A stretch of 64,000 bases of DNA from Ophthalmolycus amberensis. Taxonomy: Eukaryota; Chordata; Actinopteri; Perciformes; Zoarcidae. This document shows positions 44,818-58,000 of this stretch, piece after piece (the stretch's first letter is position 1; every line of letters starts with the position of its first letter). The notes under the pieces were generated by a model, which was not told the origin of the DNA, ran no database searches, and worked only from the letters and a program-made list of their open reading frames with translations. The DNA lies in assembly GCA_024529925.1 (NCBI GenBank), contig JAFEUB010000846.1, positions 575,001 to 639,000 of the forward strand, read 5' to 3'. Both the position numbers and the translations under genes were made by a program.

Positions 44818-45404
44818 CGGACAGATTATACAAACTAACTAAGTCAGGCCTGAATCAACAGCTACTGTACTCACCATCGTTGCCGGCCCTTAAACCCACT
44901 TCACAGCACTCGTAATCAGTAGGACAGACACTTCACAGCTGGACTAAGAGTTTGTCTCCTCGATACCACAAACTGAGAAACAATCAGAAAATAACTATTT
45001 GAAATCAAATATAGTATATTGTGATTTAGAAAAAAAATCAGATTTAAATATTTCTATTAACATTCCTGTCTTTACTCTTTTATATCGATTATTTTGTAAG
45101 TTTAAAAGTTTTTAGAATGAAAATATCTCTTTAACTTCATATTAAGGGTATTTAGAAATCATGTCCGTAAAGACCTGTTTGGTTTTGAAGAAAGACATTT
45201 GAACAAGATTTCACAGTACAGCACTCCTTTTCTTTTCCCTTAATGCTCAAATGATGCATCGTGTTAGAATCAAAAGAAGACTTTAGTCAGAAGCAACACT
45301 GTACAGCAAGTAGAAGGGCTGAAATACGTGGATGTAGAGTATAGCAAATGTGTAGCTATCACCATTTCACAAAAGACTAGTGAGTAGTTTCTAAATGTTT
45401 TTCC

Positions 45405-45410
45405 AATAAA
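45405..45410 (+). terminator. cttnbp2nl: First candidate polyadenylation signal of cttnbp2nl
   Basis: AATAAA 588 bp after the stop codon. A second signal at 45965-45970 would give a longer 3' UTR, so alternative polyadenylation is possible. Confidence 0.4.
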
Positions 45411-45964
45411 TCCGTATGCACTTCCTGTTGAGATAGTCTATGAAAACACTATTATACTGTAAATAGTTTGAAGAATTCACAGTTGATTCTCTGTGAATGA
45501 ACATCACACACGCGTGTGCTGTTTTTTATTTTACACTTGTCATGAATACACTGAATCTTGTCCCTAAATGGGGGGGGGGGCACACTTTGTACAACATTAC
45601 TGTAAGATACTGTATGTCAACAATTTATATTATTTTGATTCAGGGAGGTTTAACTTCTGCTTTACCCAAACCAAGGAGGACTAAGTCATGATTATGTGAC
45701 AACTCTTTGGGGGATATTCCATCAATGGCCGTCATGGGGACGAAAGGTTTGAATCTTGCTACTGTAACCGTTTCTATAGTATCTGTCAAATCATTTACAT
45801 CGTGTTGTGTCTTGTCCTAACAGTGCTACACCTGTTTGTTTTAGGTTTAACATGATTTTTTTTTTAAATCTTTAAACTCAAGAATTGATGGAAACTAGTT
45901 GTAGCTAATCAATTTAAATCTGTGGATTTATATCTGTGAGGGGCAACGTCCATCAGTCTCTTGT

Positions 45965-45970
45965 AATAAA
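45965..45970 (+). terminator. cttnbp2nl: Second candidate polyadenylation signal of cttnbp2nl
   Basis: AATAAA followed by a T/G-rich stretch (TAGTGTTTTATTAC), 1.15 kb after the stop codon. Likely the distal end of the transcript. Confidence 0.5.
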
Positions 45971-45989
45971 TGTGCATATCAAGAACACC

Positions 45990-46680
45990 TGCATTATCTA
46001 GTGTTTTATTACTTCTAGATATAAATTCAATAGGCAATAAGAACAGTCTCAGGGACGAAAGGGTATTAATTTATTAATAGGCTATAACCGTGAATGTAAA
46101 AAGTCCCATAATAACAAGTCTTGTGAAACAAGTTAAAACATAAATAAACGACGTTAACAAGGTTAACTACCAGAATATCTACCTGCTTAGTTAATCTATG
46201 ATCTATTGTTCGAGATGACGCTTGTGATTGATTGTTCATGCCTGCAGAGGTCAGAGGGGGAGATGCCAGTGTTGTGCTGTGCCATGTTGTTGTATGCCAA
46301 GAGGAAGCTTCCCGTCCCAGCATTGTTAATGACTCTTTTTCAGGTACGAAATGAGTAACGTTACATATGGTCTTTAACTTGTGTTGTGGCAGCATTCATT
46401 TGATTTTAGACTGTTAATTGATAATAATCCTGTTAATTCCTTTTTCACATTGCCTGATATCAGACGGTCTATTTGTTACACTCGGAGTAGTGGGCGGATG
46501 AATTGTGTAAAACACTCAACGAAGGTCCAGCGGGTCCGAAACATTGGTGTGACAAGAGCAGTGTGCAGGATCTTTACTCAAGTGATACTGTCCAACACAC
46601 CGGCACCTGAGACGGTGCAAACATGTTTTCCTTGAAATCTTTTGAATGTAAAATAACAATCTAGCCAAGATGTTCAATCC
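45990..46680. other. Intergenic gap between convergent cttnbp2nl and capza1
   Basis: Short spacer between the inferred 3' ends of the two convergent genes. No coding or repeat feature recognised. Confidence 0.4.
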
Positions 46681-46681
46681 A

Positions 46682-46687
46682 TTTATT
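46682..46687 (-). terminator. capza1: Candidate polyadenylation signal of capza1
   Basis: AATAAA on the minus strand, 1.25 kb downstream of the capza1 stop. The 3' UTR would cover about 46665-47941, which shows no other feature except a short (CA)n at about 47700. Confidence 0.45.
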
Positions 46688-47941
46688 TTACAACAGAATG
46701 GGGCAGTACAGTCGTACACTTTATAACCGATCGGCACACAGTTGTAGTATAGTGTGAGGGTTGAACACAGCACATCGTATCGCTAACAAGTAACTGATCC
46801 AGAGTCAGCCTACTTAGACATTATGTAACACAACCAGTATGATATGGCCTTACAGAAGTCAGGTAACGTGTATATATAGTCTCTTGCCTTACATGGCAAC
46901 TGCTTTGCATTCACTTGGCATTGACCAATACAGTTCGTTCCAGTTAAGAGTGCAATATTCTAAGACTCAACAAAAACCAGCATATTAAAATAGAAATTTG
47001 CATACATGGGAGGATGGAGCTCTTTACCATAGGAAAGACATTTTGGCAAATAAATCTTGGTTAATATGAGTGTTTTCCTTTCACAAAGGAAAAGCTGTAC
47101 AGCAATGGAGGTGGTGTTGCTTTATCTTAATTCAGTCATTGCTTGCGTGGGTGGAGACGCACACAGAAAACACTCCCTCAGCCCTGACAGACACACAGGT
47201 TTACAGTGCAGGAGCAGAGCCACAGGATCATGCCACTCATAAATGTTAACAGGTTGAAATACTGTCAACTTCATTAACATATAACTTTACTATAAGTTGT
47301 CAGTTCAGGATTACTCTAAGCTTGGTACCAGTTACAATGTCAGATGACTGCTATTCATTTTCCTGTCAATGTCCCGAGTTTACAATTCTACCATGCACGA
47401 CAACTACAGTGGAACAAAAAAAAATCTTAATTCCCTGTACTAAATCAAACCCTGATATGTGATGGTGTGCTTAATTTCTGTCATCAGATGCCTTGTGCCT
47501 TCCTGGTCCTCTACTGTAAGTGCTGAGATCTCCACTGTGACATGATCTCAGTCCTGCATGAGTCTAATTAAGGAAAAGTGTGACACCTGAATCTCGGGAG
47601 GTCTAAGATTACTCATACAGCAGAAGGGAGATTTGCTTCTTTAATGTAGCGGTCCTGAGCACAGCCCTGCACACTGACCCAACACAACTCTTTCACAACA
47701 CACACACACCTAGAAGGAACCACTTTCTCCAAACCACCATTATCTTCATAACCGCGACTTCCTCACAGCAGACGGATATCGGTGCCTTATAGTCTGCGGA
47801 TCTTCAGTTATACTTTTGTTTGTTTTTATTACTTCCTTGCCCCATACTGATATAGCTTTGCTTTGGTTAGTCCTTGCGCATGTATATGCGGGTTCTTGGG
47901 CCCAGTGGAGTGCGACTCTCTGGTAAGTCCCTGGCCTTCCA

Positions 47942-50900
47942 CTAGACATTCTGCATCTCCTTGCCAATTTTGTAACTGAGGATCTTATTCCAGTCGATCT
48001 TAGTGCGTGTGACAGGTAGCTGGCGACGCAGGGCCTTGAAGGTGGTGTCAGACATGGTCTGGTAGTTCTCACTGATTGCAGTCTGAAAGCAAAAAAATGG
48101 GGAAAATAAAGTAAAATATTTTCTAATCTCAAAATGTTTCTTAATGCACATTTTGATCAAAGTAACGCCTGTGATTTTAAACAGTATATACACGCGTAGT
48201 CAATAAGAGGTTGCTTACCTGGTAATCATTTTCTGCGTTCTCAATAATGTCGACAAATTCCTTGGTTGTCTGGCTTTCGTTCTGTTTCAAAAACACATAA
48301 TCATCACTTTTTATCCTTCTTACCGAGCTGGGGGACCTCCTCTACATACTCAGAGATGACACAGCCAGTCTCAAACTTTGTGAGCAACAAAAGGTTTAAT
48401 ATGAGCAGTTTAAAAGACTGCAGGAGAGCTCATGTATAACATGTTCTACTTACAGTCACTGGTATTGATTCCTCTACCTCCTTGTGGCTGACCAGCTGCA
48501 CATTCCCATCTTCATAATAGTGCACCTGGAGGCAGAGGAAAAACTTTGTTAATAGGCTGGAATTTTTTTATTATTATTTATCATTTCTGCAGATGAGCGC
48601 ACTGAATTAAATTCACCTGGATTTTCAACACTCCCACCACCTGAGCAGTGGACTGACCGATGGTGAGCTTCCACTCCGACCTACAGCGACCATTCCTGTG
48701 TTAGAGAACAGCAGAGGAGCCCAACATTACAGACAGCAGCATCAGGAAGCTTATTAGAACTGACAGACCAATTATTTCACTTTAACCACAAATAAAAAAA
48801 ATACGCAAAACTGGTCATTTATAACCTTTGTGATGAAGCTATGTAAAAACATATCCTTATACATATATTCAGATAACTGTTTTTTGCAGGAAGGTGACTG
48901 TACCAGAAGTTCTTGGGTTGAAACTGATGTCCTTCAATGCAGGCTATGATTGTTTGCTGACCATCAACTGTTTTCCCATAAACCTGCAACACACAGACAA
49001 TAGAGGTAAAATGTAGTCTATTGCTTAGAGGACTATTTTGTCACAGTTGTCGTGCAGCTTACCGTGCAGACTCCAGTCGGGTAGTGCTCTTTGACGTAGG
49101 CACTGAGGGAAGTATCGCAGGCATCTCTCCAGCTTCTCAGGGCCGTCTCTCCTTCAAACAGCTGCACGTCGCTCACCTCTTTTCTGAGGTGGTCAAAGCG
49201 GAACGCCAAATGGTTGCGGGGGTCCAGGAAACGTCCCTGGCCTAAGTCCCCATGCTCTGTGATCAGAACCTATCAATAAGGGAGAGGAAAGACTGAAAAA
49301 GGTCTGGCTTTGACACTTGCTCTTCTGGGATGAACAGGAGAGACTTAAGCACGAAACATACCGGCTCATCGTAGCCCTCTAGTTTGGCAGGAGTGAACTG
49401 ATCCATGTTGTACTGGGCAAAGGAGCTAGACAGATAGAATGGGCCAAATGGTACGGTGGGCATTTATAACATCACAAAAGAATGCTTTCTAATATATTAA
49501 CCACACATTTTTGTTTTTGATTGTGTAAATAATGAGTATTTGAATTTCTGACATTTATCTTAAACTGAGTGTTACTTACTGCGAGGCCCCCTCCCTGAGC
49601 AGATTGTCATTGTTGAGAAGAAGCCGCACATCTAGCAAGACAAAAAGAAACTATGCATTGCTCTTAAAAGATGAATTATTATCATGTGCATCTTGTCATA
49701 CTCGGCTACTTCTTACCATTGAAGACCTCGTTGAACTCTCCCGGGGGGGCATGAGTCACAAAGTTGGCCGCTATGCGGACCTATGGAAGCAAATTAAATG
49801 CAACAAATGAATTAAGTTATCGTGATACTATGACTTGCTGTATAATCAATTCAAAGAGATGCTACAAATAATTAGGGTTTTCACTCCTCAAGTATAAAAA
49901 CAAACATGTACTCAAACAGGTCTAGCATCAAAACTTGAACACTTGAACACGAACACTTTGCACACTCTGAACACTTTATTTCATTCACCTGGTGCAATAT
50001 CTTATCTAATCCGTGCAATATCCAATACGTTTTAAGTAGTTACCTGATCCGCCTGTATATTCTGTATATTCTGTATATACTGGCATATTTAGTATATCTA
50101 ATACTCTTCTTTACTGTCTTATTTTATTACTGTTCTACTGTTTACTGTTTAGTTTATTATATTACTTGATTTTTATCTTTATTTTATTACTTGTGAGCAA
50201 TGCTGCTGTAATCCTGTAATTTCCCCACTGAGGGACTAATAAAGGATTATCTTATCTGATCTTATCTTAAAAAAGTAAAACATTTACTACCAATTGTGTT
50301 TTTTTTATTTGGCATCCAGTTGTAGCCTTATCATATTGCCATAGCTGATACTAAGATGCATTTTCAGTGAGCCTTTTTCCTATGATGAACCCAGCTTAAT
50401 ATTTTGGGTTTACTAGGAATGACTAGTATCTTGATTACAAAACTAAAGTCATTTGACAATAACAAAAAATAGCAGCAAGCATGTTTTAGGAAATAGTTAA
50501 CTTCAGAGAGTATAATTGACATACGTAATATAATAAGAGCTCTTGTAATTTGCAAGGAAATAGAGGAATACTGATCAAGATACTGCTTTGTGAACACAGA
50601 ATGGGCACTGCATTAGAAACGACTGATCTAGACTCATGTGTCATGTCGCTGTAAAATATGCCATCAATGTGCCCTCAATTTTCCAGTTAAACGCCAACAG
50701 ACCTTAATCTCAAACATCTCTCGATTCTATCGGGAGAATGTCGCCACTCTCGTTTCTAGCTTTGAAACCTCCCTGTGTGTTGGTATTACGGTTGTTGTTT
50801 TAAATGGTACCGTTACACGTAAAATGTAATTCTGCCATTCATAATAATTTGTGCTTTGCCTCCAATTGATTAGGGTGTCACTATCGGGCTCCATCTAGAT

Positions 50901-51427
50901 TATAGGAACCCTTATTCTGCCCTCGAGCTCGTGTGTGGTTAGCAAGTATTTGAGCTGCAACTGAATCTGTTTGACCCAGAAATCCAAAGTAACGGTAGCC
51001 GCCACTGCTAGCTAACATGAGAAGACTGCGGAGCACACATTGTAATTACTGCAGACTAAGATGGACATTGCAACCAGACTTTTTGAAAATGTGCGTGGAT
51101 ACTTATATTATTAATATAGGTAACGTTACAACCATTAAAGCGTTTCCAGTGGCTAAACCACTCTCCCAGCTTCTGATTTCGCGGCGAGCTCAACTGTGAG
51201 CTTTAAATAGCATTGGCTAGTTAGCTAGTGGTAGCTTTAAAAACACTAGTTCATCACTTTGATACGTGCACAAAAACTGGCACTCCTTCCAAAACTTAGC
51301 CGGGAAGTTCGTGTGCACATTTAACACGCGTAGCTCTCTACAAATGAGAGTAAACAGCGTTTAGCAAAGAATAAAATAGTCTTCAAACCTTCTCGTCATC
51401 TGACAGCGGCTCCTCAAAGTCAGCCAT
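47942..51427 (-). CDS. capza1: F-actin-capping protein subunit alpha-1
   Basis: Alpha subunit of the CapZ heterodimer, which caps actin barbed ends. Exons in transcript order: 51427-51389, 49780-49717, 49631-49580, 49425-49362, 49269-49063, 48983-48904, 48695-48617, 48525-48454, 48281-48219, 48082-47942; total 861 nt, 286 aa, the same as human CAPZA1. The start MADFEEPLSDDEK|VRIAANFV and the C-terminus TKIDWNKILSYKIGKEMQNV are typical; the C-terminal tail is the actin-binding tentacle of the family. NMDQFTPAKLEGYDEP and FVDIIENAENDYQTAISENY are also near identical to vertebrate orthologues. A Cys replaces Trp in NGRCRSEW relative to the human sequence I recall. Exon 1 has the weak donor AAG|GTTTGA. 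CAPZA1 rather than CAPZA2 is favoured by the neighbouring cttnbp2nl. Confidence 0.95.
49781..51388 (-). other. capza1: capza1 intron 1
   Basis: First intron, 1.6 kb; carries the LINE-like 3' tail at 49920-50278. No other gene recognised. Confidence 0.85.
49920..50278 (+). mobile_element. 5'-truncated LINE 3' end (non-LTR retrotransposon tail)
   Basis: AT-rich block ending TGCTGCTGTAATCCTGTAATTTCCCCACTGAGGGACTAATAAAGG then ATTATCTTATCTGATCTTATC. The words TTTCCCC..GGGA(C/T)TAATAAAG plus a terminal short tandem repeat are the usual 3' end of fish L2/CR1-type LINEs. Only the 3' UTR remains. It is antisense to capza1, inside its first intron. Confidence 0.65.
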
Positions 51428-51429
51428 CT
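51418..51429 (-). promoter_or_regulatory. capza1: YY1-like motif at the capza1 start codon
   Basis: Minus-strand CCAAGATGGCTGAC spans the start codon; AAGATGGC is the YY1 core often found just downstream of transcription starts in TATA-less housekeeping genes, overlapping the ATG. Motif match only. Confidence 0.35.
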
Positions 51430-52050
51430 TGGCTCTTTGTGACCCCACCTACTCCAGCTGACTGACACAAGCGGCGCTGGTTGTCATTTACACATACGAA
51501 AATGTAATGAACACAAACCAGAAAGTAATTTTAAATCACGTCTCGTAAAACGCTTTTTATTACCGTGCTTCGACAGTGAATGCCACACACTAAATTCAAT
51601 AACTTTGCACGTGGCATAAACCCAATGTGAAACACTCTCAATATTACGGTTTTGCAACGCAAGAGGGCGTATAAACTCAGTTATTTAATTAGTATATTGC
51701 TTCCTGTTGGGTGTTGTAGCGGTGACGTTCATAGGAAATAAAAGTATTGGCACGTGTGACTATTATGAATACACTGTTCTAATATGATGAACTATGTTCC
51801 TAGTTGACTGTCTTATTTTCTAGATTACTACGTGTCATTTATTCATAATTGTTTTTTAACATTCGTTCCTAAATTCCGGTGTTTTTGTTCATCCAGGAAC
51901 TGCTCAACCGGGATTTTATCTTATTTTCTAAGTTGAAACCGGAAGCTGAAACAGTAATGTTTATTTTTAGTTAACTTTGTACGAGAGCACCTTAACTACT
52001 CTATTGTGCTCTCAACTCGACCGACGACACACACACACACAGTCGTTATC
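51428..52050. promoter_or_regulatory. Head-to-head intergenic region capza1 / apeh
   Basis: 623 bp separate the two start codons on opposite strands, a bidirectional-promoter layout. The right end has a short (CA)n and TGACGTCA. No TATA box in a convincing position. Confidence 0.5.
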
Positions 52051-55000
52051 ATGACGTCACAGGTATGTTTCCTACTTTACTGACTACTTATTCTTTGCTT
52101 CTGAACGGTTAACACATCCTACAAAAAATAAGCCTCACATTGGTGCTTATATAGCTATAGCTGGCGTTAATTGCGCTGTCATTGTGTTTGATAATAGCTC
52201 AGTTAACGTTAGCCAGTTTTTAAATCACTTGGTCCGGTTGTTTTCCGTCAGCTCGCACAGGAAGTTCCTGGTCAAACACTGCTAAAAACAAACCAGCCTG
52301 TTCACTTGGTTTGTTTTCCACGCAGCGATCGTTTGACTTGTTAGCATAACGGATTCGTCTAATGTTTATGAACTGACCTCTGTTATTTGACGATAAACTG
52401 TGTTAACTTTACAAACTTATGTGTGACTGGTTAGCTTCCTAGCTAACTAGGACATGAGGAGGGCGTTGTTCGCTGCTGGACAGTGCGTATCATTGAGACG
52501 TAACGTCAGTGCGATGAGTTATTCTGTGGCTTCTCGTCAGGTGATGACCAACCCTGAGGACATTGCCAGGCTCTACAGGGAACTCAGTCTCTTCCCTTCT
52601 CTGAGCAGAGCAGACGTGGGACCTGTCGTCACCTCTCAGTATGGAGGCAAATACAGCAACATCTACACAGGTACTCGCATACGCACATGCTAAGATCATT
52701 AGATCTCTGCAGGATCATTGATGACATTTTGTTAAAATGCTTTCTTTTTTGCAGAATGGAGCCAGCGTGATCTGGACAGGAATGAGAATGTCAAGTTTTG
52801 CCGACAATACATTGTATTCCACGATGACAAGTCGGTGGTCTACTCTGGTGCCTCAGGAAACTGCACTGAAATCAAAGGAGAGTATGTAAACATTTTAGTT
52901 ATTTTTGTTTTGGAGTGGGCTTGAATATGTTCATCATTCATCTCACCCCGAGCAAACTGAACAATGTCTCATCAATATGTTTGCCCTGTCAGGGTGCTAA
53001 GTAAGGATTCCCCCTCAGGTGAGATGAAGGCCGTTGTGAGAGAGTGCACAATCAAAGGAGAGGACAAACAGTTTCTGGAGGTGTGTGGCTGTCCCTCACC
53101 CACTGTACCAAAACTTTGCTTTTTTTTTAATGGCCCCCTTTATGGTGCTCACCTGTATTTCTGTACATTTCTGTATTCCACCATGAGGTTTAACACCTCA
53201 TGTAACTTTGCACTTCGATATCCAAGATCTTTGACTTTCCTCCCCGGACCTCTTTGTGACCCTTCAGATCTGGAGTAAAAACATAAAGATGAAAAGCATC
53301 AATCTAACAGCCTTAAAGAAGCATGGCAAAGTCGATGAAGATGGTGAGTTAACTGCACTGTTGACTACCTATCTGACTATTTTCTTTTGTTAACCAATTT
53401 CTTTGAACCAGTCGAGGTGTTAATCACGCCGTGTTTTGTATTTTTTTCAGATCAGTTTGGCTGCTTGGTTTGGTCCCACTCTGAGACCCACCTCTTGTAC
53501 GTAGCAGAAAGGAAGAGACCGAAGGCAGAATCCTTCTTCCAGGTCTGTCAGCAAATCTATATTTGAGGGTAAATCCGTACCGAATCACATGGGGCAGAGG
53601 ACTGCTGCTCTGCTTTCTAAAGGTTGCAAATAAAGCATTTAGTTTCACCCCGAGGTCACTGCTGGGGTTGTGTTCAATACTGCCCAGAGTATAGCAAACA
53701 GTCAAGACAATTCTATCTATATAGTATATACATAAGCCAATATCACAAATTTGCCTCCAGGGGATTTACAATCTGCACAGCATACAACACCCTCTATCCT
53801 TCGATCATTAATTCACATACACTCCTAAAAAACAACCTTTTAAGAAGCTACATGGTGCATAAATTGCCTTGTTGTTGGTTCAAGTTGCTAACTATTCTGT
53901 GGTTATCTGTAAAGAATTTGATAAGAAAGCTTTTAATACATGCTGGATGATACAAAAGGACCTCGTTTGTGGACTAATGGCCTCAGCAGATGCACACTCA
54001 GCAAACCTGATCAAATATATTTCAAAGGTTGTTGCACACCATTTGTTTTAAGCTCATTGCTCAATCGGAAAAGCATTTTGAATGCACCCCAGGTATTTTC
54101 CATCGCCTTTCAAAGGCAAAATACCTCGACAACACTGATTGGGATGTGGCCATATCAGTAGTTCAGCAAGTTGTCTACCCATACGTGATTGGTGAAATAG
54201 ATCGGTCAGACTAGTAGGCAAGACACTCGTTATTCTATGTTTCATTATCTGTTTTCTAGAGTGAGTCACCAGAGTTGTCTTCTATTGGGGACGAGGACGA
54301 AACCATGAGTGTGGAGAAAAAAGAGGCCGTAAAGGTGAATGCAAATAATTATTTTGAAACACAATGGATTTTTGTTCATCAAAGGTTTATTCAACATTCT
54401 TAGTTTACATTCCACTCTAGTTTAACTTGTGTTCTTGCTTCCTTACCCCTGCAGGGGGAGCAGTTCGTCTTCTATGAGGACTGGGGAGAGGCTCTGGTTA
54501 GTAAGAGCCGTCCAGTGCTTTGTGTTTTGGACATCGAGGGTGACAACGTCTCTGTGCTGGAGGGGGTGCCTGAAGACATCTCACCTGGACAGGTTGGTAC
54601 AGCAGTGTGTGCAATGATGCATGTTTTGTATAGTGTGCTCACACCCTCATACTCCTGCTGTTGCTTTCTCTGTCCGTTAATTTGTCTCCTGCAGGCATTT
54701 TGGGCTCCAGGAGACACAGGTGTGCTGTTTGTGGGCTGGTGGCATGAGCCTTTCAGAATTGGCCTCAAGTACTGCCCCAACAGGAGGTGATTACTGATCA
54801 AAGAGAAGAACTAAAGCTGGCCTATCAGAAGTGACTTCAAGTTATTCATGTCTTCCTTTTCTCTGTCAGGTCATCTTTGTTCTATGTGGATCTTACTGGT
54901 GGGGGATGTGGTAAGTGAATGTTTGTCTTATTATATTTTAAAAAGATATAGCTCAATTCTGTTATTATTGCTGCAGATGTTCATGTGTATTGTATTTGTC

Positions 55001-58000
55001 GTGTCCCTCAGAACAGCTAACATCAGGCACAAGTGCAGTGCGCTCCCCCAGGCTGAGCCCAGACCATTGTCGGATCGTCTACCTGGAATGTTCTGTCTTT
55101 GGACCACACATGCAGTGTAGCAGGCTCTGTATGGTGAGACAGGATGGGGCCTCTTTTCCACATGAGACACAATAACGTTCCGTTCTTGCACTGTACTCAG
55201 CGAAAGGAATAATTATGAAGGAATGTTTCTTGACACAATGCACCATCTGCTGTTTTCTGTTGTGTAGACATGTAGCAGAAATACATTTATGAGTTATACA
55301 TTTGTTTTCATGCGATGATTTCCTCTGTGATTGCACATTTTGTTGTTAGTACGACTGGTATACGAAGAAGACTTCAGTGGTGGTGGACGTGGTGAAGAGA
55401 CCTGGAGAGGGTAAGGAATACTTGATGGTCACGTCCGTACCGAACACGAAATTATGACATTTTGGGCAGACTTGAATGTAAACTGAAACTTGATCTAGGC
55501 ATACAACTGTGAGGTGGTAATTCTAGTTTCATTATATATCAAACTTGTCTGTGTGGCTTTACAGATGGCTTCACTGGTATCTACAGCTCTCAGTTGTCCC
55601 CTCAGTGCTGGTCAGCTGATAGTCAGCGTGTTATTGTTGCTTGCCCTCAGCGCAGCCGCAAGGTACAGTCAACTCCTGGGAAGTTTCTTGTTATTATGAT
55701 ACAAATCAATCAATATTGGTATTTTTTTCTGACAACTGTATGTTTTACACATAAAGTATTTAGACTGAGGAAATTGTATTATTTCTTAACCTGAAAAAAA
55801 GTATTATTGTCTCTTGCAGGATCTGTTGATGGTGGATATGAGCACAGGGAGCGTCACCTCTCTGACTTCAGGTCAGTGGCTAGACACATTGATCAGCCTT
55901 TGTGTTACTCATGCTCATGTCTTGACAGACCTGTTTATTGTTGTTTGGTGTTCACAGTCTCTAATAGGTGTTCTGGGAAGCTTGGAAATGTTCATTTCCA
56001 TCTTTTGTGTCTGATGACGTTCTTTGTTTGTCTCTAGAGACCGATGTCGGTAACTGGTGTCTGCTGAACATACAGAGAGATTTGATGGTGGTCAGCTGCT
56101 CCTCTCCAAACTGCCCTCCTAGTCTGGTAGGATAAGTGGTCTTTATTTGATTCTTCACATTGTTCTCTAGTATATACCTAATATATTATTGCAGGAATTT
56201 TATTTTTGGGATGGGGTTGGGGGGGCCTTTATTAGTCAAAAACATATATGTCGTATTCCCCTATTGCAATTTTATTTCTTTGTCCAGAGGGTGGGTTTCC
56301 TTCCGCCCAGGGATTCTCAGGAGGAAGTGGTCTGGGTTACTTTGGAAGACTCTCAGACGATGCCAGAAATTGATTGGCAGATCTTGACTTTCACTCCTCC
56401 ACCAGAGCAAGACAACAGTCAACACCGTAAGAATGTTTTATTAAGTATCTCGACGGGATTCCTCACAGAAGGACCTGAAATACATCGCTTTTCTCTGTTT
56501 TCGTCGAATGGTCTGAAGGGATGCCGTTAGGTTTGTCCACACTCCATTTTTTGTTTCACATACATGAAGCATACAGAATATGTAAGAAACTCCTTCACAT
56601 ACTCTGCAGTCCAGAGATTTGAACCACCACCTTTCGAAAAGTGATAATTATAAGGTCTCAAAGTTAAGATGTATCGCAAAGCTATATCCTGGACAGGTTT
56701 ACGTAATAAACTAGTCAGGAGGTATATATAATATTTGGGGTTGGAGGTATTGTTAACAGCCACCTGGCTTTTTAAAGAGTAAACATAGACTTAATTTAAT
56801 CGTGGCTGGGTTTATTAAGTTTGTACAAAATTATGCGATAGCAATCATGATAAAACAGCAGGCAGTCCTGTTTACTGGAGATGGAGTAAAGGAGTTTGCA
56901 GGATGAAGCTCCTGTTTTAATTTAGAAAGAATAATTATGTCCTCTAGTTTATGGAGGGTTGAAACGATTTAGTTGTCTTTGGGAGACATGAAGAACAGCC
57001 GATGTAATCTTATAGGACGAACTATTTCTTTCTATATTCCAGCTGGCCTTGATTTTGAAGCTTTGCTGATCAAACCAAAGGAGGTTCAAGATGGAGTGAA
57101 GCTGCCTCTTGTTGTCACTCCTCATGGTTGGTTACTCTCATTATGGTTCTGGAGTCATTATTATTTTTCTAGTGCAATCAAAATCAACACTTGGGTAGTG
57201 GTACATAATTGTTAATTGTTGTACAGTTTTATATAGAAATGTTGCTTCCATTTGAAGTGCTATGAATTCATGCTGAAGTGGAAATTGGATTGGTTTCTGT
57301 TCAGTCAAGTGCTGGTTGTAAGATGTTATATATCAATTTGATTCTACATGCAATGTTATCTGTTGTCATTTTGATACAAAATTTGAATCTGTATTTTACA
57401 TGAACTTGTTTCTTTTACTTAGGCGGTCCTCACTCAGTGTTTGTAGCTGATTGGCTTCTGTCCTCCTCTGTGCTGTGCAGGATGGGCTTTGCTACATTAC
57501 TGGGTATGTTCATATGATAATATGGAGTGCTTCTATGTGAGACACCTGCTCAGAGGTTGCTCATCCACCGATAGAATATGTACTCGTGTGTAAAAAGGGG
57601 ATGAGCAAGGTTCACCTGCTGTCTCAGAAAACAGAATAGGTTCGGCTCGGCTTTCAGACTACAAAAAGTATTTACTTCCTGAGTCACTTCCCTTCACTGC
57701 GCTTAGCTTAGTTTTTCTTCACAGGCTTAACCAATCATACATTTCCTGGTATATTTTCCAGAGAAATATGACTCGATGCAAAACTATAATATCTAGGACT
57801 GATGCATTGATGGAAATGTGTTTATGTTTTGGGGGTTGTCGTCCATTCCTTCATCTGTCTGTCCATACGTACGTATGTGCGTCCCATTCTTGTGAACACG
57901 ATATCTCAGGAACGTCTAGAGGGAATCTCATTACATCTGGCACAAACATCCACCTGGACTCAATGGGGAAATGATTAGAATTTGATGTTCAAAGACCACT

